64,000 nt of DNA from Halocatena marina (GCF_025913575.1 NZ_CP109785.1:124001-188000), one strand, 5' to 3'. Shown: positions 27,006 through 38,594, numbered from the stretch's first letter. Numbers and translations are program-made. The notes: generated from the sequence alone by a model not told the origin.

Positions 27006-28513
27006 ATCCAAACCTGTTGCAGATCCAGATCACCGGATACGAAGCCCTTGCGCCGTCGATCATTCTCGCGTTCACGGCACTCGTACTGTTCGTCATCGAT
27101 AGTATCTCACCTGAATCGGAAAACAGCCAGCTGCTTTCCGGTCTCACGGTTTTCGGCTCGCTCGTTACGCTCGTCGTGACCGGGACCTTTCTCCTGATCG
27201 GTGTCGGGGGAGCGAACGCGAGTGCGCTCTCACTGTTTGAGGGACAGCTCGTCGTCGACGAGATGAGCCTCTTCTTTACGTTCATCATTGCAAGCGTCAC
27301 CGCGCTCGTCTCGCTCGCTAGCTACGAATATCTCCGTGACCGTCCATATCAGGCCGAATACTACATTCTCGTCCTGCTTTCGGCTACGGGAATGACGCTC
27401 ATGGCTAGCTCGAACAGCCTTGCAACGGCGTTCGTGAGCCTCGAACTCACTTCGCTCCCATCGTACGCACTTGTCGCGTACATCAAGGATAACCGCGGAA
27501 GCGTCGAAGCTGGTCTGAAGTATTTCCTCATCGGTGCGCTCTCGTCTGCGGTCTTCGTATATGGTGTCAGCCTCATCTACGCCGTTACAGGAAGTCTTCT
27601 CCTACCTGACATTGCGAGCACGCTTCAGGGCGGATTCGATGAGAGTCTCATTGGCGTCCTCGGATTCGGTGTGGTGATGATCCTCGGTGGACTCGCGTTC
27701 AAGATGGCAAGCGTCCCGTTCCACTTCTGGGCACCGGAGGCGTACGAAGGCGCTCCGGCACCCATCTCGGGATTCCTGTCGTCTGCTTCGAAGGCTGCCG
27801 GGTTCGTCCTCGCCTTCCGCGTGTTCATCACCGCGTTCCCGACAAGCGGGATCGCAGGTGTCGATTGGGTGTTCGCGTTCCAGATTCTCGCACTGGTGAC
27901 GATGACCCTCGGTAACTTCGCCGCAGCCACCCAAGAGAATGTCAAGCGGATGCTTGCGTACTCTTCGATTGGCCACGCTGGCTACGTGCTCATTGCGCTT
28001 GCAGCACTGACTGGTCCGGCCGATCAAGGTCTCGTTCTCGGCGCAGGAATGATTCACCTCCTCGTCTACGGCTTCATGAACACTGGTGCGTTCCTGTTCG
28101 TTGCGCTTGCCGAATACTGGGGGATCGGGAGAACCTTCGAGGACTACAACGGTCTTGCCAACAAGGCACCGGTTGCCTGTGCGGCCATGACCGTGTTCCT
28201 GTTTAACCTTGCAGGGCTACCCATCGGCGGTGGATTCCTCTCGAAATACTTCCTCCTCTTTGCAACAGTCAGCGCTCAGACGTTCGTTCTCGCCGCTGCG
28301 CTCATCATCAACAGCGCGCTGTCGCTTTACTTCTACACCCGTGTGGTGAAGGCGATGTGGATCGAGGACCCGACCGACGACTTCACCATCGACGGCTATC
28401 CGAGCGGTCTCTACGCCGCTGTGATTGCCGCCGCTGTCGTGACTGTCCTGCTCCTACCGGCACTCTTCCTCTTCTCTGACCCTGCGTTCGAGGCCGCTAG
28501 TGCACTGTTCTGA
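27002..28513 (+). CDS. nuoN: NADH dehydrogenase-like complex subunit N
   Basis: A 503-residue antiporter-like subunit with the same core as NuoL/M: TAFVSLELTSLPSYALVAYI (conserved Glu), FKMASVPFHFWAPEAYEGAP, ISGFLSSASKAAGFVLAFRV, KRMLAYSSIGHAGYVLIAL. It closes the nuoJ1-J2-K-L-M-N block. No terminator is obvious in the ~200 bp that follow. Confidence 0.96.
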   Translation: MNPNLLQIQITGYEALAPSIILAFTALVLFVIDSISPESENSQLLSGLTVFGSLVTLVVTGTFLLIGVGGANASALSLFEGQLVVDEMSLFFTFIIASVTALVSLASYEYLRDRPYQAEYYILVLLSATGMTLMASSNSLATAFVSLELTSLPSYALVAYIKDNRGSVEAGLKYFLIGALSSAVFVYGVSLIYAVTGSLLLPDIASTLQGGFDESLIGVLGFGVVMILGGLAFKMASVPFHFWAPEAYEGAPAPISGFLSSASKAAGFVLAFRVFITAFPTSGIAGVDWVFAFQILALVTMTLGNFAAATQENVKRMLAYSSIGHAGYVLIALAALTGPADQGLVLGAGMIHLLVYGFMNTGAFLFVALAEYWGIGRTFEDYNGLANKAPVACAAMTVFLFNLAGLPIGGGFLSKYFLLFATVSAQTFVLAAALIINSALSLYFYTRVVKAMWIEDPTDDFTIDGYPSGLYAAVIAAAVVTVLLLPALFLFSDPAFEAASALF

Positions 28514-28712
28514 AAACTGAGAACGCATCTGCTCTTCTACAATCGAAATCGATACTGGTGTGATGCTGGTATTCGATTGCGAATGTGACATCGACGCTGT
28601 CCCTGTGTCTTCTGTCAGCGGTAACCGGTTGTCACATAAACTGAATATGACATGTATATCTGGAATACGGTGAACGGAACCGCACCGCGATGGATAGAGC
28701 AGAAGGAGGAAG

Positions 28713-28720
28713 TATTTACC
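28713..28720 (+). promoter_or_regulatory. TATA-like element of the DHH gene
   Basis: TATTTACC lies 30 nt before the ATG at 28743 and 21 nt before the ATG at 28734. The spacing supports 28743 as the true, leaderless start. Confidence 0.5.
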
Positions 28721-28742
28721 GACTGACTCTACTATGGGGTGT

Positions 28743-30329
28743 ATGGTAACCCGGCTGGTGCTTGGGTGTGGATCACTCGGGCAGCTGCTGGTCGATACAC
28801 TCGATGAGCGCCCTGGAACGCTACAGGTTATCGTTAACGATACGAACCGAGCAGAAACGCTCCGTGGCGATGGTATTCCGGCCACACAGGGCGACAGCAC
28901 GGATTCGGAGGCACTCCCGTGGACACGGGATTCCACCGTGGATTCGGTCATCGTCGCGAGCGACGACGCCGAGCGAAACCGTCGGACGGCACTCCTCGCG
29001 CGTGAGACATACCCCGACGCACTACTCGTCGCGTATACGGGAGAGAACGCCGATGATGAGATACGATCAACGCTGTCAGCAGTCGCGGACAGAGTAATCG
29101 ACCCAGGTGTGGCGCTTACAGAACAGGTACTCGCATCCGCTGGACGGCAGGGTCACCGCGTCCGCCAACTCCACCGGACGCTTCGTGACCTCGATGGACG
29201 ACTCGCTGTCGTGATGCACGACAATCCAGATCCGGACGCGATTGCGAGCGCGATTGCGCTTGCGAATCTCGCAGAACGACTGAACTGTCCGGCAGATCCG
29301 TGTTACTCAGGAGATATTACCCATCAAGAAAACCGCGCGCTCGTGAATCTCCTTGAGTACGATCTTCTCCATTTCGAGAATGATGCGTTCGATCTCTCCG
29401 ACTACAGTGGTGTCGCGCTCGTTGATCACGCGCGCCCAGGCGTAAACGATCAACTCCCCCCCGAGACGGAGATCGATATCGTCATCGATCACCATCCACC
29501 GCGCAAGCCTGTTGAGGCGCGGTTCGTCGATCTGCGAAGTGACGTTGGAGCGACGAGTACGCTTCTCGTTGATTACTATCAGCGTCTCGATATTGTGCCG
29601 TCGACAGAGATTGCAACGGGGCTGCTGTTCGGTATCTGGGTCGACACCAAAGAGTTCAGCCGCGAGATCGCAGTCGATGACTTCGAGGCAGCAGCGTACC
29701 TTATGCCCTCGGTGGACATGCCGGTGCTCGAACGGGTCGAATCACCGAGAATGAGCACGGAAACGGTCGAAACGATCGGCCGAGCGATCAGAAATCGGAC
29801 AATCAACGACTCGGTGCTCACGAGTTGTGTCGGTCATTTCAGAGATCGAGACGCAATCGCGCAGGCCTCTGATCACTTGCTCAATATGGATGGGATCACG
29901 ACGACGCTCGTATACGGGATCAAAGACGGGACCATTTATGCCTCGGGACGTGCCCGGAGTACAACCCTCGATGTCGGTGAGACCCTTCGTGATGCGTTCG
30001 ACCAGATTGGTGATGCTGGTGGTCATGCCGATATGGCTGGCGCACAGATCCCGCTTGGTGTCCTCGGTGTTATCGAAGAAACGACAGACAATGGCGACAG
30101 TACTGACTCTGGAGATGGAGACCAAAGTGATGATCGCACAGAAGGGAGCAATACCACCGATAACGTCGAAAACGAGAGGACGAGCAAAAGTGACAGTAAA
30201 CGTGATCAGTTGGTCGATATCGTTCGGAAAGTCATTGACGAACGGTTTTTCGAAACGATTCGAAATCGACCATATTGGGAACTAATGGATGATACCGACG
30301 CCTCTAATCCCAATCACGTCTACTGGTGA
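28743..30329 (+). CDS. NAD-binding (TrkA-N) / DHH-family phosphoesterase
   Basis: About 528 residues from the ATG at 28743 (MVTRLVLGCGSLGQLL), chosen by TATA spacing. A Rossmann TrkA-N domain (residues ~1-130) precedes a RecJ/GAN-like DHH domain with intact motifs: VVMHDNPDPDAIASAIAL, YSGDITHQENRALVNLL, VALVDHARPG, IVIDHHPP, then a DHHA1-like part with AGGHADMAGAQIPLG. A Ser/Asp/Thr/Asn-rich linker (~residues 445-490) separates a short C-terminal helix segment. Such proteins are predicted nucleases or (oligo)nucleotide phosphoesterases; the role of the NAD domain is not known. It is the intact counterpart of the gene at 7457-8878. Confidence 0.88.
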   Translation: MVTRLVLGCGSLGQLLVDTLDERPGTLQVIVNDTNRAETLRGDGIPATQGDSTDSEALPWTRDSTVDSVIVASDDAERNRRTALLARETYPDALLVAYTGENADDEIRSTLSAVADRVIDPGVALTEQVLASAGRQGHRVRQLHRTLRDLDGRLAVVMHDNPDPDAIASAIALANLAERLNCPADPCYSGDITHQENRALVNLLEYDLLHFENDAFDLSDYSGVALVDHARPGVNDQLPPETEIDIVIDHHPPRKPVEARFVDLRSDVGATSTLLVDYYQRLDIVPSTEIATGLLFGIWVDTKEFSREIAVDDFEAAAYLMPSVDMPVLERVESPRMSTETVETIGRAIRNRTINDSVLTSCVGHFRDRDAIAQASDHLLNMDGITTTLVYGIKDGTIYASGRARSTTLDVGETLRDAFDQIGDAGGHADMAGAQIPLGVLGVIEETTDNGDSTDSGDGDQSDDRTEGSNTTDNVENERTSKSDSKRDQLVDIVRKVIDERFFETIRNRPYWELMDDTDASNPNHVYW

Positions 30330-30374
30330 TGCCGACCGAGAAACATTTAACCGAGTCTGACCTCCTCGAATATA

Positions 30375-31184
30375 ATGGCAAACAGTGATGGAGGCAAACC
30401 CCGCGTTAAAGATTATATGACCCGGGAAGTCGTGACTGTCAGCCCGGATGAAACGGTTGCTGACGTTGCCCGTCGCATCGCGGAAAACGAGGGTCACAGC
30501 GGCTTTCCGGTGTGTACTGGACGGTACGTTCAGGGGATCATCACTGCACGCGACCTTCTGCTCGCTGAGGACGAAGACCCTGTCTTCAAAGTGATGAATG
30601 AGGATCTCATCGTTGCCCATCCCGAAATGGATATCACCGACGCCGCACGCGTTATCCTCCGTTCGGGAATCCAGAAGCTTCCTGTCGTCGACGATGCCGG
30701 ACACCTCGTCGGTATCATCTCGAATGCCGATGTCGTTCGGAGTCAGATCGAGCGCGCCACTCCCGGAAAGGTCGATAAGCTCGTACAAACGCTCAAGAAT
30801 ATCCACGAGGTGGATATGCGACAGGTTCGACGGACGGTTTCTCTCGATGATCTTACTCCCACCCAAGGAACGGTGTATACGGACGAGCTGGAGGGCCGGT
30901 CCTACGAGCTACAAAACGGATTAGCCGAACCGCTCGTGGTTATCGATAATGGTGGGAGCAGGCTGTTGCTCGCCGACGGCCATCACCGCGTGAAAGCGGC
31001 CCATCGACTCGGTATCGATGAAATGGACGCGTACGTCATCGTTCTCAAGGAAGCAGTCAAGCTGGGGATGGCAGAAACGGCACGAAAGGGCGACCTCGAC
31101 GGAATCAATGATATCTCTGTGGTCGATTACTCACACCACCCACTTATCGAGACGACAACGCGGCTCCAAACTGACCACGACTAA
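30375..31184 (+). CDS. CBS-pair plus ParB/sulfiredoxin-fold protein (SerK-like)
   Basis: A 269-residue protein. Two CBS motifs cover residues ~10-125 (YMTREVVTVSPDETVADVAR; DLIVAHPEMDITDAARVILR). The C-terminal ~110 residues have the ParB/Srx fold signature LLLADGHHRVKAAHRLG. In archaea this fold includes SerK, an ADP-dependent free L-serine kinase that uses a DGHHR motif, besides ParB nucleases. The gene faces a class V (serine/alanine-glyoxylate type) aminotransferase, so serine metabolism with nucleotide sensing by CBS is a fair hypothesis; partition or DNA binding is the alternative. ACATTTAACC 25-34 nt upstream of the ATG could be the TATA box. The stop codon lies in the first unit of a pentanucleotide array. 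Confidence 0.78.
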   Translation: MANSDGGKPRVKDYMTREVVTVSPDETVADVARRIAENEGHSGFPVCTGRYVQGIITARDLLLAEDEDPVFKVMNEDLIVAHPEMDITDAARVILRSGIQKLPVVDDAGHLVGIISNADVVRSQIERATPGKVDKLVQTLKNIHEVDMRQVRRTVSLDDLTPTQGTVYTDELEGRSYELQNGLAEPLVVIDNGGSRLLLADGHHRVKAAHRLGIDEMDAYVIVLKEAVKLGMAETARKGDLDGINDISVVDYSHHPLIETTTRLQTDHD

Positions 31185-31230
31185 ACTAAACTAAACTAGA
31201 ATAGACTGGACTAAACTGGACTGGACTATT
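31181..31230. repeat. pentanucleotide tandem array (CTRRA)n
   Basis: About nine imperfect 5-bp units: CTAAA CTAAA CTAAA CTAGA, then ATAGA CTGGA CTAAA CTGGA, then CTGGA. It fills most of the spacer between the convergent genes ending at 31184 and 31261 and includes the stop codon of the first. Confidence 0.9.
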
Positions 31231-31260
31231 CCACGATGTGGAGTAGTGCGGGCGAAGGTA

Positions 31261-32436
31261 TTACTTGTTCAGTATCTCTGTTGCTGTCTCGATGCTCGAT
31301 TCGACATCGCATTCGACGCCGACTTCGTTCAGTGCCTCTCCAACTGTTCGGATCCCTCTGAGCACCTGCGCTGAGGATAAGTGACCCATATTGCTCACCC
31401 GAAAGATCTGTCCACCGAGATGGGCTTGGCCACCGCTGATGCTTACGTTTCGCTCTGTGATTGCCCCAAAGAACTCCTCTGGTGCTGCTTTCACTTCATC
31501 GGGTAGTTCGATTGCTGTGAGCGTGTTCGAGAGGCTCGTTGGGGGTTCGATGTCGGGGAAGCGTTTGAGTCCGAGTGCCTCGAATCCAGCGCGGAAGGCC
31601 TGTGACTGGCGTCGATGGCGGTCGATCCGGCTTTCCATTCCCTCCTCGCGGATCTCTTCGACAGCCACCGCGAGCGCGCGAAACAGGGGAACGGAACTCG
31701 TAAACGGGGTTTGGTGATCGTCGGCCTTCCGGAGATGCCACTCCAAATCTTCGTAGAACGGTGCAGAGTCGCCATCAGCGGCGTCAGCAGCGCGTTCGGT
31801 AACGTAGAGTGCGCTGATGCCCGGCGGTGCTGCGAGTGCTTTCTGTGCGTCTGTGATGGCGATATCGACGTTCCAATCGTCGACGCGGAACACGTCGCCG
31901 CCGATGCTCGTGACACCATCGACAACAAACAACGCGTCGTGTTCTGCTGTGAGTTCACCCACAGCTTCGACAGGGTTCAGAACACCGGTACTCGTCTCGT
32001 TGTGGACCATCGTCACGAGATCAGCGTCTGCGACTGCCTGTTCGACTGCGTCGAGATCGAACGATTGGCCCCACTCGACCTCAACGGGGGTCACGCGAGC
32101 GTGGCGCTCTGCGATCCGCTTGAACCGACGGCCGAACTTCCCGTTCACGAGAGCGACGACGTCACTCTCCGCGTCAGTAAGGTTCGCAACGGCCATCTCC
32201 ATCCCCATCGTCGCCGTCCCGTTGAGAATGAGACTCGTCCCGTTGCTGTCGTGGCGGTGATCGTCGAGCGTCGACTGAGTGAAGACGTAATCGAGTCCCT
32301 GCTGTGCGCGTTCGTATGTCGCCTCGAATTCCGCCGACCGGTGCGACACCATCGGCTCGTCCATTACCCGGCGCACATTACCCGAGAGCGGTACCGGTCC
32401 CGGGTTCAAGAGAAGGAAATCATCATCGTCCGGCAT
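31261..32436 (-). CDS. class V PLP-dependent aminotransferase (alanine-glyoxylate / serine-pyruvate type)
   Basis: A 391-residue fold-type I enzyme. It begins LLNPGPVPLSGNVRRVM, typical of this group, has LILNGTATMGMEMAVANL, VHNETSTGVLNPVEAVG, FVVDGVTSIGGDVFRVD with the PLP-binding Asp, and ITDAQKALAAPPGISALYV with the Schiff-base Lys. It transfers amino groups between serine or alanine and glyoxylate or pyruvate; the exact substrate is unclear. Convergent with the CBS-SerK-like gene. Confidence 0.9.
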   Translation of the reverse strand: MPDDDDFLLLNPGPVPLSGNVRRVMDEPMVSHRSAEFEATYERAQQGLDYVFTQSTLDDHRHDSNGTSLILNGTATMGMEMAVANLTDAESDVVALVNGKFGRRFKRIAERHARVTPVEVEWGQSFDLDAVEQAVADADLVTMVHNETSTGVLNPVEAVGELTAEHDALFVVDGVTSIGGDVFRVDDWNVDIAITDAQKALAAPPGISALYVTERAADAADGDSAPFYEDLEWHLRKADDHQTPFTSSVPLFRALAVAVEEIREEGMESRIDRHRRQSQAFRAGFEALGLKRFPDIEPPTSLSNTLTAIELPDEVKAAPEEFFGAITERNVSISGGQAHLGGQIFRVSNMGHLSSAQVLRGIRTVGEALNEVGVECDVESSIETATEILNK

Positions 32437-32571
32437 ACGCTCATCTACTCCCGTGGAAAGATAAGCCCCACCGTTCCCAACAAACCTCGCCGGTCCTCAA
32501 CGGTGATGATTCGATTCGAACAATTCCGAAGTACCTTCAATTCTATCGTCTCTGTTGGATCGACTGTGTAG

Positions 32572-34758
<2,187 letters not shown>

Positions 34759-34871
34759 TATTTAAACCGGAACTACTGTCGAAACGGGTCAAATGTTAAA
34801 GTAACATCAATATTTACACGTCATCCAGTTCACCGATGTCACGTGATTTTTCACCCATCTATAGAACATCA

Positions 34872-34883
34872 TTATATATTTTT
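34872..34883 (+). promoter_or_regulatory. TATA box of the MBL-like gene
   Basis: TTATATATTTTT lies about 30 nt before the ATG at 34903 in an A+T-rich spacer, consistent with leaderless transcription. Confidence 0.6.
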
Positions 34884-34902
34884 GGTTCAATGTCCGGGAT
34901 AG

Positions 34903-36645
34903 ATGAGGCTGCATTATCAGCGCGCCAACCCAGATGTCGGTGGCGAGTCACTCCTCTTGCGGTTCGAGGACGTTGTTGACGATCGAGTAGCGTGTTTGCT
35001 GGTGAATTCTGGTCGCGGCGTTTCCGTTGACGAACTGCTGGATGAGTCCCGTGGTGAGTATCTGGCGGGAATCATCATCAACAACGCTCATCCGGAGTAC
35101 TACTGTACGCTCGGTGAGAACGTACGCGAGGAGACGCCGATCTATGCCGCGCCCGATACCGCAACGATCCTCGCCGAAGCGTGCAGTGCTCCCCTGCGCG
35201 ATATTGAGCACCCCGACGCTATTCTCACGCAGTTAGCCACGGTCGATACCTGGACTCAACTCGTCCGTGGGGTGCAGTTACACCCACTGCCGGTTGGTCA
35301 CACACCAGGCGCGGCAGGCTTCCTCCTCGAAATCTCAGAGGAGGCGGACGCGCACACGTTGTTCGTTGCGGATGAGTGTACGATCAGGCGGGCGGCGGGC
35401 TATTCTGGTATCGGCCTCGATCTCCCGGTGGCGATCGATTCACTGGTTCTCTCGGGTGCCACGGCCGATCCGTTCGCCCCCGCGCTGACCGAGACGCTCT
35501 CGATCGTCTGCGAGCGCGCGCGTGAGGACGCGACGGTACTCGTCACGGCGGACGAGCCAACAGGAATCCACGCCGCGTATCTGCTGGGCCATCTCGGCAA
35601 GCGACTCGGATCGCCGTTTCCGATCACCGTCACCGGGCGGACCGCAACGCTATGTGAACAGCTGGGCTACTCGATTCCGAACGTGACCCGCCTGCCAGAC
35701 GCCCCACCCGAAAAGGTGCTCACGCCGGGCACGGTTGCGATCGCGGAGCCGGACGCCCCCGTGCAAGGCCCCGCCGGACAGCTGTTCGAGGCGCTTGCGG
35801 GCGATCCGGAGGCAGCCGTTCTTCGGCTCACGCGTGGGGTGGCCACGCCGATTACTGCCACTCAATGCATGGTCCAATCGTTCCCGTGGCACAACTATCC
35901 CGACCCCGAAACCCTCGCAACGGTCGTCGAGGCGCTCGCTCCGGTGCAGGTGGTGCTCGCAGAGCGACCCACACCAGAGGCGGAGGGGATCCATCTCCCC
36001 GACAGCTTCGTCTGGTCGATCGACGACGATCTGATCTACACCCTCTATGACGGTACGGACTGGGTTGCGCCGGCCGAAATCGATCCGGACGCAGCCCAAC
36101 ACATCCGCCAGCGCGCGACAGCCTACCACGACGAGCCTACCCCGAGTGAGTACGAGCTCTCGCTGCCGCTGCCTGTGCGGACGGGCACGATCGACTTTGC
36201 AGCCGAAGGGCTCGACGTCGAGGTGATCCAAGAGCGACTCCTGCCGGCTGAATCACCCGATGGATCGTGGCGACACCGTGCTCCGAACGACGAGGATGTC
36301 GCTAGTCACGATGCTAACAGTGCTGCCTCTAGTGCTACGAACGGGAGAAAGACGAGTGAGACCACGTCGGTCGATGCCTCACTACAAGCCCTCCGAGAAC
36401 AGATCGATAACATCGAATCGGTCGTTGCGGGACAAATATATCAGGCAAGCGTCGTCGATGCTGGTGATGACGTGTGCTTATTCCGTGTGCAAAATCCACC
36501 AGCATCGTTCGAACACGGACAAAACGTCTCCCTCATCATAGATTCGGCTGAGACGTTGCAGACGGTGGATGTCTCCGAGCAAGAAAACGGCTCGGAACCG
36601 TCTGATACTGACAATAGTACAACTGACGCTAACGAAATAGTCTGA
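34903..36645 (+). CDS. metallo-beta-lactamase-fold-like protein lacking the metal motif
   Basis: A 580-residue protein. The order of elements in residues ~1-220 follows an MBL/RNA-processing exonuclease fold: ACLLVNSGRG, GIIINNAHPEYYCTLG where the HxHxDH motif should be, LPVGHTPGAAGFLLE (one His kept) and TLFVADECTIRRA. The metal-binding HxHxDH is therefore missing. The middle region (~220-470) looks like the beta-CASP-like and hydrolase C-terminal part; a Ser/Thr/Asn linker (~480-510) leads to a predicted helix plus OB-like strand domain (SVVAGQIYQASVVDAGDDVC) and an acidic tail. Coding sequence between about 35,300 and 36,250 looks richer in GC than its neighbours. Likely a non-catalytic haloarchaeal relative; function unknown. 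Confidence 0.65.
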   Translation: MRLHYQRANPDVGGESLLLRFEDVVDDRVACLLVNSGRGVSVDELLDESRGEYLAGIIINNAHPEYYCTLGENVREETPIYAAPDTATILAEACSAPLRDIEHPDAILTQLATVDTWTQLVRGVQLHPLPVGHTPGAAGFLLEISEEADAHTLFVADECTIRRAAGYSGIGLDLPVAIDSLVLSGATADPFAPALTETLSIVCERAREDATVLVTADEPTGIHAAYLLGHLGKRLGSPFPITVTGRTATLCEQLGYSIPNVTRLPDAPPEKVLTPGTVAIAEPDAPVQGPAGQLFEALAGDPEAAVLRLTRGVATPITATQCMVQSFPWHNYPDPETLATVVEALAPVQVVLAERPTPEAEGIHLPDSFVWSIDDDLIYTLYDGTDWVAPAEIDPDAAQHIRQRATAYHDEPTPSEYELSLPLPVRTGTIDFAAEGLDVEVIQERLLPAESPDGSWRHRAPNDEDVASHDANSAASSATNGRKTSETTSVDASLQALREQIDNIESVVAGQIYQASVVDAGDDVCLFRVQNPPASFEHGQNVSLIIDSAETLQTVDVSEQENGSEPSDTDNSTTDANEIV

Positions 36646-37248
36646 TCATCATCACTTTCTAATCACATTTTGTAGCGACCAAACGTTTTGTCGGTATCGT
36701 TGAAAAAACGAAAGAAGACTTCGAAAAGCGCAACAATGGCATAGATGAGAGCCTGTGGAAATTCACATCCCCACGCGACTCCTGCCGATGACGTACCCAA
36801 GCTATCGCCGATTTTTGTCTGCCTCTGACATCCCTGATAGCTACGCTAGTGGTACCTCCCTGACCGTCCGGCCGAGGGAGATCTGGCATGCAATTTAACC
36901 GATTCGTCCACTGATGCTGTGGTATTTCCTCGACCAATCATCTCTGCACGCGCCGGTGGGTATGCGAGACCGACGTGCGACAGTATCCGGAGGCCCGGCT
37001 CCGACGGTGACATGCGTCGCGTGTCGGTGGGTGCGGCTCGTGCAATCCAATGGTCACGTCTCGTTACCGACAGTCGAGGGCTACCACGAACACCGCTTGT
37101 ATCGGTCTGTGGTGCCATGCCGACCACATTCTGATTATGGCATTGTGGGTGTATAATACACCCAGTAGCTTCAAATGGCTATTTTATCGTGTCGCGCGAA
37201 TAGACTGAATGATATGCATTTTATAAATAGATATATAACACGAATTTA
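36646..37248. other. gene-free region
   Basis: About 600 bp between convergent genes with no supported gene. A short frame around 36690-36800 reads like protein (KRFVGIVEKTKEDFEKRN) but has stops on both sides and no start, so a decayed gene is possible. The last ~100 bp are A+T-rich. Confidence 0.4.
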
Positions 37249-38268
37249 CTAGTTGTCTGTTTGTTGGTCGGCGTATTCGGCATACACTGTCCACGAGGGA
37301 TCGACCGACGGGTGCCTGACTCGCTCGCTATCGATATACGTTCCGGAGCCGTTACTCGCCGTCCCGATGACAGCCGCAGTCGTTCCTCGGTCTCTAAGCG
37401 CCTCGATAACGGATTCGGTTCCGTCGGGACGAACAGTGATGAGAAGTGTCCCGGAACTCGTTGCGTGCCACGGTTCTATGTCGAGATACGAACACACCTC
37501 CTGAACAGCGGGCTTCGTTGGTACTGCCGAACGGTCGATATCCAGTCTGACACCTGCGCTCTCGGCAATTTCTGTCAGCGCTCCCTGTAATCCGCACTCT
37601 GTTGCGTCGTGCATCGCTGTGATCGGGCCTGTCGTGGCTGCGGTGAGTGCATCGCGGACCGTTCCTGTTTCAGCGAGTCCGTCCGTCGCCATCGTTAGCG
37701 TTGCTTCGGGGAGATCCATCTGCTCACCAAACAGCGTCGTAAGCAAGCCAACGGCCTCTACTGCTGGCCCAGTTGTGACGATAACGTCATCTCCCGGTTG
37801 CGTCCCGTTCGGTCGAACGATATCGTCCGGATTACCGAGGGCAAAGACACTCGCGCCTCCGACCCACGGGTACTCACACCCCTCGTACCGTGCTGTGTGG
37901 CCTGTAACGACACTCACTCCGAGATCAGTCGCCTTCTCGTCGATGGCTTGCCAAACGGTTGCGAACTCCTCGTCGGTCATTTCTGGTGGCAGCGTAAAGG
38001 AAATCGAGAGATACTGGGGTGGGAGACCGCTTACGGCCACGTCAGCGAGGACGATGTCGAGGGCAAACGTGGCCGCCCGCTCGAAACCAAGCGCCGGAAG
38101 GATCGAAAGGGGGTCGGTTGCCACGACGAGTGCGCTGTCGTCCACTTCAACGACACCGAAATCGACACCCGCTGTCGGTCCGAGACGCACCTCATCACGG
38201 GACGCGCCGAGATGCGGGTAGATGTACTCATCGAAGAAATCGGCGTCAACCTTACCATAATCGGGCAT
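37249..38268 (-). CDS. AIR-synthase-related protein (PurM/HypE/ThiL superfamily)
   Basis: A 339-residue protein with the ATP-binding PurM fold: VDFGVVEVDDSALVVATDPL (N-terminal strand and Asp), FALDIVLADVAVSGLPPQYL, VVTGHTARYEGCEYPWVGGA, then the C-terminal half AMHDATECGLQGALTEIAES and WHATSSGTLLITV. It is nearest to HypE-like haloarchaeal proteins annotated as AIR synthase related. There are no hydrogenase genes here, so HypE function itself is unlikely. Reaction unknown. Confidence 0.85.
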   Translation of the reverse strand: MPDYGKVDADFFDEYIYPHLGASRDEVRLGPTAGVDFGVVEVDDSALVVATDPLSILPALGFERAATFALDIVLADVAVSGLPPQYLSISFTLPPEMTDEEFATVWQAIDEKATDLGVSVVTGHTARYEGCEYPWVGGASVFALGNPDDIVRPNGTQPGDDVIVTTGPAVEAVGLLTTLFGEQMDLPEATLTMATDGLAETGTVRDALTAATTGPITAMHDATECGLQGALTEIAESAGVRLDIDRSAVPTKPAVQEVCSYLDIEPWHATSSGTLLITVRPDGTESVIEALRDRGTTAAVIGTASNGSGTYIDSERVRHPSVDPSWTVYAEYADQQTDN

Positions 38269-38333
38269 AAATCGATTACTCGTTGGGATAGTAAATCGTG
38301 CGTGTTCGCGCTTGCGATGGTTTCTTGCGTCCG

Positions 38334-38594
38334 TTATACTTCATCGTCTGGCGCATGTTTTTCTGCCATTCGAGTCGCTTCTTCTGCGTATCGTTGGCGC
38401 GTGTCGTCACTCGTCGGTTCGAGGTCCTCGTCTGCGACTTCAATCGCTGCGGTCACAGTCGTTCGTGAAAGGAGGCTCGAAGAGAGCTCCTTCTGATAGT
38501 ATCGCTCCCCGTCTGTCGTCGCGTAGATGAGTGTGATCAGGTTGCGCGTATCGTAGGTGCGCTCGACCATCCAGAGACGGACCTCGTTGTCCAT
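38334..38594 (-). CDS. conserved haloarchaeal hypothetical protein
   Basis: An 86-residue protein (MDNEVRLWMVERTYDTRNLI... YATTDGERYYQKELS... RYAEEATRMAEKHAPDDEV). I recall very similar short proteins in many haloarchaea, always of unknown function. Two or three beta strands are followed by a helix and an acidic end. It is divergently oriented to uvrC with ~120 bp between starts. Confidence 0.7.
   Translation of the reverse strand: MDNEVRLWMVERTYDTRNLITLIYATTDGERYYQKELSSSLLSRTTVTAAIEVADEDLEPTSDDTRQRYAEEATRMAEKHAPDDEV

Noticed and set aside
36846..37156. possible transposase fragment in the 36.6-37.2 kb spacer
   Set aside because: Open frames exist on both strands but none shows a DDE, HUH or TnpB motif, and no terminal repeats are seen.
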